From NCBI GenBank assembly GCA_944332225.1, contig CALVJO010000007.1:1-51785 (forward strand): 51,785 nucleotides of DNA. The letters run 5' to 3'. The notes under the pieces were generated by a model that was not told the DNA's origin, made no database searches, and saw only the letters and a list, made by a program, of their open reading frames with translations. Each line of letters begins with the position of its first letter. The stretch's first letter is position 1. Of this stretch, positions 1 to 7,839 are shown in pieces. This DNA is from an uncultured Bacilli bacterium. GTDB lineage: Bacteria; Bacillota_I; Bacilli_A; RFN20; CAG-449. The position numbers and the translations under genes were made by a program.

Positions 1-123
1 TGGGGTTATCAATTAATGTTAGATAATGGTTTTTGCTTTGAAAATGCTTGGTACTTAATACTTATATTGGCTTTAGAAGTTATATTGTGTTCACTACTTT
101 TAGCAAAACAAAAATCAAAATAG
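1..123 (+). CDS. C-terminal end of a membrane protein (5' end outside window)
   Basis: An open frame runs from the first base to a TAG at 121-123, giving 40 residues. It contains one strongly hydrophobic helix (YLILILALEVILCSLLLA) followed by a basic tail ending KQKSK. This is the usual inside-facing end of a polytopic membrane protein, but too little is present to name the family. A stem-loop with a T-run follows 30 bases later, so the gene ends its transcription unit here. Confidence 0.5.
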   Translation, partial: WGYQLMLDNGFCFENAWYLILILALEVILCSLLLAKQKSK

Positions 124-152
124 TTTATGTAAAAGCAACTATTCAAAATCTA

Positions 153-182
153 GGCTAGGAAGCAAGGAATCCTAGTCTTTTT
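153..182 (+). terminator. Rho-independent terminator
   Basis: An 8-bp stem (GGCTAGGA with TCCTAGTC, one G-U pair) closes a 9-nt loop and is followed by TTTTT. It lies just after the truncated membrane protein. Confidence 0.65.
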
Positions 183-268
183 AAATTGGCAAACAAACCC
201 TTACATTTGCTTTCTATTGCAACCATTTCTTTAAGTTGAATTTTATATTCAATCGACAAACATTTTAA

Positions 269-1115
269 AACGAAAGCGAAAGAGAATGGCTTGCTTTAGG
301 CTTGAAAAACAAACAAGATAACTTTACAAATTTAGGGTTATTAATCAGCGATGAAAATCCTATTGAAGTTAAATTTGCTTCATATGATAAAAATTTGAAC
401 TTCAAAGCAAAGAAGATTTTTACCGGCTCTATTTTAAAAATTGCCGATCAAACTTTAGAATATGCTAATTTGCTTAACACAACTTCGGCGGTTATTGTTC
501 CCTATCAAGCTCAAAGAATAGAGACAAAATCATATCCAGGTGTAAGTTTAAGAGAAGCTATATTAAGCGCCATTTGTCATGTCAATTATTTAAAACCATC
601 TAATATTAAAATTGAGTTTTACGATGATAAAGTAGAAATTACTAGTCCCAGCGGAATTTTGGACGGAACATTGGAACAAATATTGCGTGGATATCAAACC
701 TTTAGAAATCCTGGACTAGTGCGAGTGTTAGATAAGTTTAACTATATTGAAAATTTTGGAAAGGGAATGAAAAGAATCCAGGAGGCTTATGAGAATAGTG
801 ATTTAAAGCCATCATTTGATGTGAACAATACTTATTTTAGGATCACCTTACCTGACTTAAATTTCCACCATAAATCCACCAATGATTCCACTATTTATTC
901 CACCATTCGACTATCTGATACACAAGTAGCGATTTTATCTTTATTCAAAGAAAAGAACGATATAACGATAGCTGAATTAAGTAATAAATTAATTAAATAA
1001 AGAGATTTATACTATTAAAAACTCAATTAAAACTTTGAAAGATGCTGGAGTACTTATAAGAGTTGATACTAATAGATTAGGTCATTGGGAAATATTAGAG
1101 AACAAGAAAGACTAA
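269..1115 (+). pseudogene. Schlafen/AlbA-type ATP-binding regulator, truncated and frameshifted
   Basis: The frame opens after a TAA at 266-268 and can be read as the middle and C-terminal part of the AlbA-domain / HATPase_c_4 family of putative transcriptional regulators. Visible family features are TNLGLLISDENP, SLREAILSAICHVNY, KVEITSPSG and NFGKGMKRIQEAY. The whole N-terminal AlbA (Schlafen) domain is missing. The frame stops at 998-1000, but the next frame continues as the expected winged helix (IKNSIKTLKDAGVLIRVD, then GHWEIL) up to a TAA at 1113-1115. So there is a 5' deletion plus a frameshift near 985-1003. The linker before the winged helix carries four near-copies of TCCACCAT. It is homologous to the gene at 1425-2759. 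Confidence 0.75.
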
Positions 1116-1138
1116 CATTTAATAAGTAAATTTATATA

Positions 1139-1172
1139 AGCCCTGCTAAAGAAATCTAGTGGGGCTATTTTT
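1139..1172 (+). terminator. Rho-independent terminator
   Basis: A 10-bp stem with two G-U pairs (AGCCCTGCTA with TAGTGGGGCT) around an 8-nt loop is followed by ATTTTTA. It sits 23 nt after the end of the truncated AlbA-type gene. Confidence 0.65.
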
Positions 1173-1256
1173 ATACTCGTCAAAACTTTTGGTAAGCACA
1201 AGTGCGAACTTTTATTTGTTCTATTAGGCTTGCGCTCTAGTAGAAGGGGAGTTGTG

Positions 1257-1367
1257 ATGATTAGTTTCAATTTAGCCGCTTTTATAATATGGTTTTATAA
1301 ATTCAAAGTTAATTATTTCGACATTTATTTTTTAGTAATGTTAATTGTTAAAATTAATCTGAAATAG
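1257..1367 (+). CDS. Possible 36-residue membrane peptide
   Basis: An ATG 5 nt after an AGGGGAG ribosome-binding site opens a 36-codon frame to a TAG at 1365-1367. The product begins MISFNLAAFIIWFYKFK and is hydrophobic with scattered lysines, as in small membrane peptides. I do not recognise a family. It lies in a 300-base stretch between two decayed regulators, with terminators nearby, so it may be a real short gene or chance in AT-rich DNA. Confidence 0.25.
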   Translation: MISFNLAAFIIWFYKFKVNYFDIYFLVMLIVKINLK

Positions 1368-1386
1368 AGTGACAAATAGAGTGACA
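1367..1386 (+). repeat. Tandem octamer GAGTGACA upstream of AlbA-type gene
   Basis: GAGTGACA occurs at 1367-1374 and 1379-1386, one turn apart and about 40 bases before the ATG at 1425. The same octamer appears inside the gene at 2521-2528, and inverted (TGTCACTC) at 2543-2550 and 2555-2562. The upstream pair is placed like an operator; the internal copies encode the linker before the winged helix. Confidence 0.45.
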
Positions 1387-1424
1387 AAGGTTAAAATAAT
1401 ATTAACATATAAGGAGGAGATATA

Positions 1425-2759
1425 ATGAATTTAGGTATTGAATCTGAGTTATTAGAATTTAAAGAATCAACCGCGGAATTGCATCAGGCAATAGAATCAA
1501 TTGTCTCTATGTTAAACAAGCATGGATATGGAGAATTATATTTTGGAGTTAAGGATAATGGTGATATAAAGTGGTAAATTGTGAAAGATTCGACAATTAA
1601 AATGGTTGTTGATGCTCTGATGAGAGATATTGAGCCCAGAATAATTCCGACTGTAACTCCAATTACTTATGATGGAAAAGATGTTCTAAAGATTGTTTTT
1701 TCTGGAAGCGAAAAGCCGTATAGTGCCTTTGGTAATTTCTTGGTTAGAGTTGGAACTACAAATAGAAAGATGACACGCAGTGAATTAATAAAGCTAATCC
1801 AATTGAATAATTACTCTATCGATTGGGAAAGTAGAAATGTTAATAATTCAATTGATGATATAGACGATTTAACCTTAGAAAAGTATTTTAATGAGGCAAT
1901 TAACTGTGGAAGACTTGAACTTGATTCTTTCGATAAAGAACAATTACTATCAATATTAGGATTATATCAAAATGGCAAACTAATAAATGCTGCAATGGCT
2001 CTATTTGGTAAGAGCGGAATGGTAAGCTTAAAATTGGCTTGTTTTGCAACTGATGATAAAGTAACTTTTACAGATCTAAATTTAATAAAAGGCAATATCT
2101 ATACATTAATTAACGAAGCAGTCACATATATATCAAACCACATAAATTGGAAAGTTGAAATAGGAAGAAAAAGAATAGAGACCCCAGAAATTCCAATTAA
2201 AGCGATAAGAGAAATTGTTATTAATGCTTTTGCACATGCTTTCTATGAAAATCACCCAGAGATTGAAATAAATATTCATCCAGGTCTAATTACTATTTTT
2301 AATCCCGGAGCTTTTCCTATTGATTTGACTCCCAATGATTTTATAAACAAAAAAATACCATCATTAAAAAGAAATCCTGTTATTCTAGATGTTTTATATA
2401 GATGCAAAGATGTCGAAAAGAGTGGAACTGGTTTTCAAAGAATGAATAAAATATGCAGTGAAGTCGGAGTAAAATGGTCATATGAAAAAAGTGGATATGG
2501 CTTTACATTTATTTTTTATAGAGTGACACAAAATGCAAACAATGTCACTCTAGATGTCACTCTTATTGGATTAACTGATTCTGAAACAGAAACAATGAAT
2601 TTGATTAAAGCAAATCCTAAAATTACAAGAGAAGAAATTGCAACTGTCATCAATAAAAATGTAAGATCTGTTCAGAGAATAACTAATTCTTTAGTTGCAA
2701 AAGGATACTTAATAAGAGTTGGTAATAATAGGTTTGGATACTGGGAAGTCTTAAAATAA
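1425..2759 (+). pseudogene. AlbA/Schlafen-type putative regulator with one in-frame stop
   Basis: A strong ribosome-binding site (AAGGAGGAG, 1411-1419) precedes ATG 1425. The frame reads the N-terminal AlbA core (MNLGIESELLEFKES, then GYGELYFGVKDNGDIKW), meets TAA at 1575-1577, and continues without frameshift from 1578 to 2759. In relatives this spot is usually K-G-Q-I-V, so TAA fits a CAA-to-TAA (Gln) change. The rest holds the ATP-binding-like domain (IREIVINAFAHAFYENHPE, EKSGTGFQRM) and a C-terminal winged helix (REEIATVINKNVRSVQR). A GTG at 1581 could restart translation but would lack the first 50 residues. This looks like a recently inactivated gene; readthrough cannot be excluded. Confidence 0.75.
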
Positions 2760-2805
2760 TTTGATTACTTTTTATAACATTTAAATAATGAGATAGCTAT
2801 ATATG

Positions 2806-3123
2806 ATGTTAAAAAGTTAAAATAACCATTCTAAAAACAACATTAAATTAAGACCCAACAAAAGAATATGGAGTAAAAGGCTTGTCTATATGTCCATTAA
2901 TGAAAAAAGGGCAAGTATTCTACTCTGATTACTCTAAACTAGAAGGCTTTTGTGGTGAGGCATGGAAAGCTATGTAACAATATGTTTTTACTTTAGCTAA
3001 TGGATCTGATGATTGATATTTGATGATTGGATGGATACTGAAAAGCATCCCGGTACAGCTATAGTTTCTTGTAATAATGGTTTAAGACCAGTCATCATTA
3101 AAATTGAAAGAATAGATGAATAA
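2806..3123 (+). pseudogene. TIGR04076-like small protein, heavily mutated
   Basis: Conceptual translation across three frames gives recognisable pieces of this cysteine-containing family: VKITILKTTLN, then KEYGVKGLSICPLMKKGQVF, YSDYSKLEGFCGEAWKA, QYVFTLANG, FDDWMDTEKHPGTAIVSC and NNGLRPVIIKIERIDE ending at TAA 3121-3123. In-frame stops interrupt it (TAA after TLN, TAA after AWKAM, TGA after SDD), and shifts occur near the start and before FDDW. Function of the family is not established to my knowledge; the copy is certainly dead. The family name rests on memory of its conserved motifs. Confidence 0.6.
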
Positions 3124-3206
3124 CGAAATTGGAAAATAATATGGGTATTTAACTGTCTTATAAAATATAGGAAATAATACCCTTCGACTAGAATTTATAA
3201 GCGCCA

Positions 3207-3404
3207 ATGTATCTATGGAAACACTATAGAAGTGATATCAACAAACTTCATGCTAGTCATGTGAAGTCTAGTAGTTATCGTAGATTTAGACGTAGAGATT
3301 TAACAGGTCAAAAATTTGGAAGACTAACAGTTATTGGATTTTCCTATACAAAAACAAATAGAACTATTGGGAGTGCAAAATTAGCAAGGGACTTTCAAAA
3401 ATAA
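3207..3404 (+). pseudogene. Fragment of phage-type DLTGQ-FGRLTVI protein
   Basis: A 65-codon frame contains RRDLTGQKFGRLTVIGFSY, a motif typical of the start of phage-encoded HNH/AP2-associated proteins, which normally continue into a cysteine-rich zinc segment. That segment is absent: after FSYTKTN the sequence is unlike the family and ends at 3404. There is no clear ribosome-binding site. I read it as a prophage-derived remnant; function unassigned. Confidence 0.4.
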
Positions 3405-3456
3405 ACAAGAGGTCGCAAGTGCATCACAATCAGTATTTATTGCCATTATTAAATAT

Positions 3457-3479
3457 CAGCACTTAGGTGCTGTTTTTTT
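3457..3479 (+). terminator. Rho-independent terminator
   Basis: A perfect 6-bp stem (CAGCAC / GTGCTG) with a TTAG tetraloop is followed by seven T residues. It is a strong terminator without an intact gene in front of it, which suggests that the upstream fragment once belonged to a full transcription unit. Confidence 0.7.
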
Positions 3480-3607
3480 AGAATTATTGATTTGCGCTAA
3501 TTAAGAATTTTTAAACTAAACTTGTTTTTTAACTTTTAAAAAAACAAGTTTTAAATATGTTGAACTTGATTTATTTTTTATAAAATTAAGTCTAAGAAAG
3601 GCATATC

Positions 3608-3763
3608 GTGAGATTAACAAATGAAATCACAATCATAAGCGAAGTATTACAATTAAATGAGTTAGATCTATCAAAGAAAATGGAAGTCTCGCTTGAAACG
3701 ATCAACAATTGGAAATTTGGGCGAAAAGGAATTGGATTAACAAATTTAGAGAAAAGTCTATGA
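3608..3763 (+). pseudogene. XRE-type helix-turn-helix fragment
   Basis: GTG 3608, after AGAAAGG, opens a 51-codon frame ending at TGA 3761-3763. The product (ITIISEVLQLNELDLSKKM, then VSLETINNWKFGRKGI and NLEKSL) has the layout of an XRE helix-turn-helix like that at the N-terminus of DUF3990 proteins. The rest of such a protein is absent, so it is probably a truncated remnant. A free-standing 51-residue DNA-binding protein is a less likely alternative. Confidence 0.45.
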
Positions 3764-3891
3764 TTTATATTCCAACAAGACCAGGTGTTCAATATGTAAA
3801 GCCTATTGGTGACTGCGCGATAACTGAAGAAGAATTTAAGACGATATGGTCAATTTTTAAAGACAAGAGAGCTAACATTGAACTTCAATAA
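3760..3891 (+). CDS. Short unknown ORF overlapping the HTH fragment
   Basis: ATG 3760 overlaps the stop of the HTH fragment (ATGA) and encodes 43 residues, starting MIYIPTRPGVQYVKPIGD and ending in a charged tail. No family recognised. The stop-start overlap could mean translational coupling, or this may be the shifted remainder of a damaged gene. The same frame is open upstream to 3709. Confidence 0.25.
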   Translation: MIYIPTRPGVQYVKPIGDCAITEEEFKTIWSIFKDKRANIELQ

Positions 3892-4051
3892 CATTAATAA
3901 ACTAGATTAATGAGCTTCTCTAATTCAAATCGTTAATTTAACAATGTATCACAAGAAAATAAATTAATGATGTTCAAAAAAAATACGAATTGGCTTAATT
4001 TTAATACATAATAAATTTATAAAAACATTTTTATGCAAAGGATATTTAGAG

Positions 4052-5911
4052 ATGAGTGACGGATGGTTTAGAGGTATTAGAAACATAATTATTGAAAGAG
4101 GGGAATCTTATTATTTTCTAGATAGAGTTAAGAATATTACAAAAGTTGATGATAATTATTATGAAGCTGAAGTAATCGGCAGCGGCACTACCTATCACAC
4201 TAGTGTTGAACTTATTGGAGATAAACTCATAAGTTCTTCTTGTGACTGTCCTTATGATAGTGGGATTTGTAAACACGTAGCTGCATTGCTATTTGCCTTA
4301 GAAGACGAAGAAGATTCAAATACTGATAATAACGAAGAAAAAACAACCTCTATAAACTTTTATGAAAGTGAGTCAAACGAACAAAAACTTACGCATAACA
4401 TACTTAACTTGTTAAATAAATTAGATTTTGATTCACTTTTACAATTTACCAAAAAATATATCAAATTCGATTCTATAAAAGCCATTTATGAAATGGAAAA
4501 TGATTTAAAACATATATTAAAAGAACCACCTTTTTTCAATAAAGAGCTATATTTAAGCTATCTTAGCGACCTAGACAAGATTGATAATGGTGATGTATAT
4601 ATAGAAATAGAAGAAAGTTATGAAGATTATGGCTACTATGATGATTATCAGGAAACTGAGATAACAGATAACGGAATACGTAAGCAACTGACATCAATAA
4701 TATTTTATATTCATAAACTATATGATGAAGAATTCTTTGATCAAGCAAAAGTTTTAATACGTAGATTATTTACATTAACCGTTTATTGTTACGTTAATCA
4801 AGAAGATATGGTATCAAAGGACATTTCTTCTCTTTCATTACCTAACTTTAACGAAAAAGATTTTTTAAATATGTATCTAGATTGCGTAAAACATGTTCAA
4901 GATGAAAGCGTTGAAAATATTATAAGTTTATTAGAGTCATGCTCTATTGATGCTGATATCATTAATCGCATTAAGGAATTATATGATTTAAAAGATATAT
5001 TAAATTATGATATGAATAATGAATCTTACAGGTCTATTGTACATAATTACTTTTCAGCCTTTATTGATTTTTTTAAGGCAGATTATCCATATTTTAAATC
5101 TCTTCTTGAATTAGAATTAACGGGTACCCATTATCATTATTTGATTGATCAATTTACTAAGTTTCTAGATTCAATAGATATAAATAAATTAGAGGAAACC
5201 GTTAATTACTTTATAGATGTTATTCAAAAATATGAAAAGCATAATAATATAGATCAAATCTATTTTAAGATATATTCATTATATAAAACGCATAATATTG
5301 AATATTCCTATTACCTATTCAAAGCTTATGAACTATTTCCTACTTTTGAAAGGTTTTTGCTAATTTATACTGATAACCACACATTTTTCAAATACCAAAA
5401 TAAAATAGAAAATATCGCCTTAGAAAATAGCGATAATATCATTAGATTTTTGCTAAACAAAATAACATATAACGATATTGTGACTAATATAAGCAAAATT
5501 AATGACAAAATAGAATCAATATTTACTTATTTAGTTGTAATTTTACTAGTTAATATCGATACCTCAACATTAATTAAATATTCAAGCATTATAAAAATTC
5601 TCAAGGTTATAACTAAAGAAAATGATGATAGTTATTTAGATGCATACGAAAAATTAAAAGAAACATTTCTATATTGTCACACCGAAAAATACGATACTTT
5701 AACACTAAAAGATGTTTATGAAAAACTAATAGATTTAGCAAAAGAAATTACCGTTAGAGCGTTCATACCTAATCAATTTTGGGGTAGGACATTTGCCATT
5801 AATGCTTTATGGGTTGTGGATAATTTAGCTGTAATTTTAAATTTCGAATGTCAGTATCTTTATTTTTATTATAAAGATAAATATAAACGTTATAAGGAAT
5901 TTAGAAATTAA
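4052..5911 (+). CDS. SWIM zinc-finger protein with long helical C-terminus
   Basis: 619 residues. The N-terminal 90 residues form a SWIM module: beta-rich lead-in, then the zinc ligands C64-x-C66-x6-C73-x-H75 (CDCPYDSGICKHVAALL). A short acidic linker (DEEDSNTDNNEE) follows, and then about 520 residues rich in aromatic, acidic and lysine residues that look like an all-helical, possibly TPR-like array; no enzymatic domain is visible. SWIM domains are known to bind DNA or proteins. ATG 4052 is preceded by AAAGGA at a workable distance. It stands alone, after the accessory-gene graveyard and before tRNA-Asp. Base composition is more AT-rich than in the housekeeping genes, consistent with acquisition. 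Function unknown. Confidence 0.75.
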   Translation: MSDGWFRGIRNIIIERGESYYFLDRVKNITKVDDNYYEAEVIGSGTTYHTSVELIGDKLISSSCDCPYDSGICKHVAALLFALEDEEDSNTDNNEEKTTSINFYESESNEQKLTHNILNLLNKLDFDSLLQFTKKYIKFDSIKAIYEMENDLKHILKEPPFFNKELYLSYLSDLDKIDNGDVYIEIEESYEDYGYYDDYQETEITDNGIRKQLTSIIFYIHKLYDEEFFDQAKVLIRRLFTLTVYCYVNQEDMVSKDISSLSLPNFNEKDFLNMYLDCVKHVQDESVENIISLLESCSIDADIINRIKELYDLKDILNYDMNNESYRSIVHNYFSAFIDFFKADYPYFKSLLELELTGTHYHYLIDQFTKFLDSIDINKLEETVNYFIDVIQKYEKHNNIDQIYFKIYSLYKTHNIEYSYYLFKAYELFPTFERFLLIYTDNHTFFKYQNKIENIALENSDNIIRFLLNKITYNDIVTNISKINDKIESIFTYLVVILLVNIDTSTLIKYSSIIKILKVITKENDDSYLDAYEKLKETFLYCHTEKYDTLTLKDVYEKLIDLAKEITVRAFIPNQFWGRTFAINALWVVDNLAVILNFECQYLYFYYKDKYKRYKEFRN

Positions 5912-5977
5912 CTATTTTCTTAATTCACCAATAAAGCTGCTACATCAACAGTAAATTCAATCAAGAAAAATAAATCG

Positions 5978-6005
5978 TTGACTTTTAAATTTATGCTGAT
6001 ATTTT
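5978..6005 (+). promoter_or_regulatory. Promoter of tRNA-Asp
   Basis: -35 TTGACT (5978-5983), 16-nt spacer, -10 TATTTT (6000-6005) with TGA directly before it (extended -10, TGn). The surrounding 20 bases (5993-6012) match the tRNA-array promoter at 26555-26574 in 17 positions. Confidence 0.7.
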
Positions 6006-6036
6006 ATTTAAGTGTAGCCATAAATCTACATTAATT

Positions 6037-6112
6037 GGATCAGTGGTGTAGCGGTTAACATGTCTCCCTGTCACGGAGAAGATCGCGGGTTCGATTCCCG
6101 TCTGATCCGCCA
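6037..6112 (+). tRNA. tRNA-Asp (GTC)
   Basis: 76 nt with encoded CCA. Acceptor stem GGATCAG pairs with CTGATCC, the anticodon stem TCTCC/GGAGA holds loop CTGTCAC with anticodon GTC, and the T-loop reads TTCGATT. Single gene with its own promoter and a terminator shared with gpmI. Confidence 0.97.
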
Positions 6113-6140
6113 GTGAAATCTATCCTTCGGGATTAATAAA

Positions 6141-6172
6141 AATCCAACCTAATCAGGTTGGATTATTTTTTT
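6141..6172 (+). terminator. Bidirectional terminator between tRNA-Asp and gpmI
   Basis: A perfect 10-bp stem (AATCCAACCT / AGGTTGGATT) with loop AATC is followed by ATTTTTTT on the + strand, and by TTTTTATT on the - strand, so it can end both the tRNA and the convergent gpmI transcript. Confidence 0.85.
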
Positions 6173-6184
6173 ACTTATTATTTT

Positions 6185-7783
6185 TTATTTAATGATTAGA
6201 GAAGGCTCAGTCATCTCAACAGGTGGAACATCACCTAATAAATCAATGATAGTTGGAGAAATATTAGATAATTTTCCATCATCTCTAAGCTTCAATCCTT
6301 TTTTAGTGATGCACAGAGGAACTGGATTAGTCGTATGCGCGGTGAAAGGATTACCGTGCTCATCAATTTCTTTTTCACAGTTTCCGTGGTCAGCAGTTAT
6401 AATCATCACTCCACCGTTCTTTTGAGTGTAATCAAATACTCTACCAACGCATTCATCAACAGTTTCTACAGCCTTAATTGCAGCAGGAATAACTGCGGTG
6501 TGTCCTACCATATCGCAGTTTGCATAGTTAATGATAACAACATCTAAGTCTTTTTTATCAAGCTCTTTAATCAAAGCATCGGTTACTTCATAAGCTGACA
6601 TCTCAGGTTTTAAATCATAAGTTGCAACTTTTGGTGAGTTAATTAAGACTCTTCGGCAGTTTTTAAGCTCAGGTCTTTCCACCCCATCATAGTTCTTAGT
6701 TCCATCAAAGAAGAAGGTGACATGCGCGTATTTTTCAGTCTCCGCGATTCTTAATTGATGATAACCTTTGTTAGCTAAATATTCACCTAATACATTATCA
6801 GTCTTAGGTAAGGTAAAGGCGATTTCTCCTTTAACTGAATCTGCATATTTCATCGTGCAAATATAGGTTATATTGTTAACGATAGGTGAAGGTACATAGC
6901 TCTTATAAGCTAATGTTCCATCATCCTTTTTAGGTGGATTTTGATAGAAGTAAGGATTAGTAAATAAAGTAGAAATTTGAATCGCGCGATCTGGACGGAA
7001 ATTCATGAAAACTATTGAATCATTATCTTTAATTGATCCATCAATAGTCTCATTATAAGCTGGATAAACAAATTCATCAGAAGGTTCCTTACCTTGAGTT
7101 GGAAGAGTCTCATATTGGCTCTTTAAATATTCATGATAATCAGTAAAATGATTTCCGATTCTAGAAACTAACATCTTATAAGCAACATCGATTCTATCAA
7201 AGTTTTTATCACGGTCCATGGCATAATATCTTCCAGATATGGAAGCTATATGTCCAACTTTGACTTCATCGATCGTCTTTTGAACTATATCAAGGAATGA
7301 AGCGCCTGCTTGAGGGTCAACATCTCTACCGTCCATAAAAGCATGGACGTAGACATTCTTTAATCCGTGCATCGCGCACATTCTAACCATCGCGCAGATA
7401 TGATTGACGTGAGAATGGACTCCTCCATTAGACATCAATCCAAAGATATGTAATGAAGAATTGTTCTTTTTGCAGTTTTCAATCGCATGAAGATAATGCT
7501 CATTTTGATAGAAACTACCATCTTTAACTGCTTTATTAATTAATGATAAAGATTGATAGACAATTCTACCCGCGCCAATATTGAGGTGGCCTACTTCCGA
7601 ATTACCCATTTGACCATCAGGTAAACCAACATACTCACCTGAAGCTTGAATGGTCGTATATGGATATTCTTTAAAAATTCTATCTAGGTTTGGTTTATGA
7701 GCCTGACTAATTGCATTGCCTTTTCCTGGCTCAGTCAATCCATAACCATCCATAATGCATAAAATTACTGGTTTGTTATTCAT
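6185..7783 (-). CDS. gpmI: 2,3-bisphosphoglycerate-independent phosphoglycerate mutase
   Basis: Interconverts 3- and 2-phosphoglycerate in glycolysis using two manganese ions and a phosphoserine. Visible motifs: metal-binding MDGYGL near the start, the catalytic serine in MGNSEVGHLNIGAGR, the substrate-binding runs DGRDVDP and SGRYYAMDRD, and the C-terminal metal site ITADHGNCE. 532 residues, slightly longer than the usual 510 or so. I chose ATG 7783 (MNNKPVILCIM) rather than the upstream in-frame start at 7801, because AGGAG lies 8 nt before it and homologues begin here. Monocistronic or paired with pyrG upstream (gap 56 nt). Confidence 0.96.
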   Translation of the reverse strand: MNNKPVILCIMDGYGLTEPGKGNAISQAHKPNLDRIFKEYPYTTIQASGEYVGLPDGQMGNSEVGHLNIGAGRIVYQSLSLINKAVKDGSFYQNEHYLHAIENCKKNNSSLHIFGLMSNGGVHSHVNHICAMVRMCAMHGLKNVYVHAFMDGRDVDPQAGASFLDIVQKTIDEVKVGHIASISGRYYAMDRDKNFDRIDVAYKMLVSRIGNHFTDYHEYLKSQYETLPTQGKEPSDEFVYPAYNETIDGSIKDNDSIVFMNFRPDRAIQISTLFTNPYFYQNPPKKDDGTLAYKSYVPSPIVNNITYICTMKYADSVKGEIAFTLPKTDNVLGEYLANKGYHQLRIAETEKYAHVTFFFDGTKNYDGVERPELKNCRRVLINSPKVATYDLKPEMSAYEVTDALIKELDKKDLDVVIINYANCDMVGHTAVIPAAIKAVETVDECVGRVFDYTQKNGGVMIITADHGNCEKEIDEHGNPFTAHTTNPVPLCITKKGLKLRDDGKLSNISPTIIDLLGDVPPVEMTEPSLIIK

Positions 7784-7839
7784 AAATTCGTCTCCTAACA
7801 ATAAATATTATATTACTTTTGCAATAAAAATAAAGTTTG

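Noticed and set aside
3592-3792. 66-codon reverse ORF
   Set aside because: It is antisense to the recognisable XRE fragment and has no family features of its own.
6192-6547. Forward-strand ORFs inside gpmI
   Set aside because: They are shadows of the reverse gene, without ribosome-binding sites or family features; the same applies to other short ORFs inside pyrG, GH3, mutL, folD, fhs and rny.
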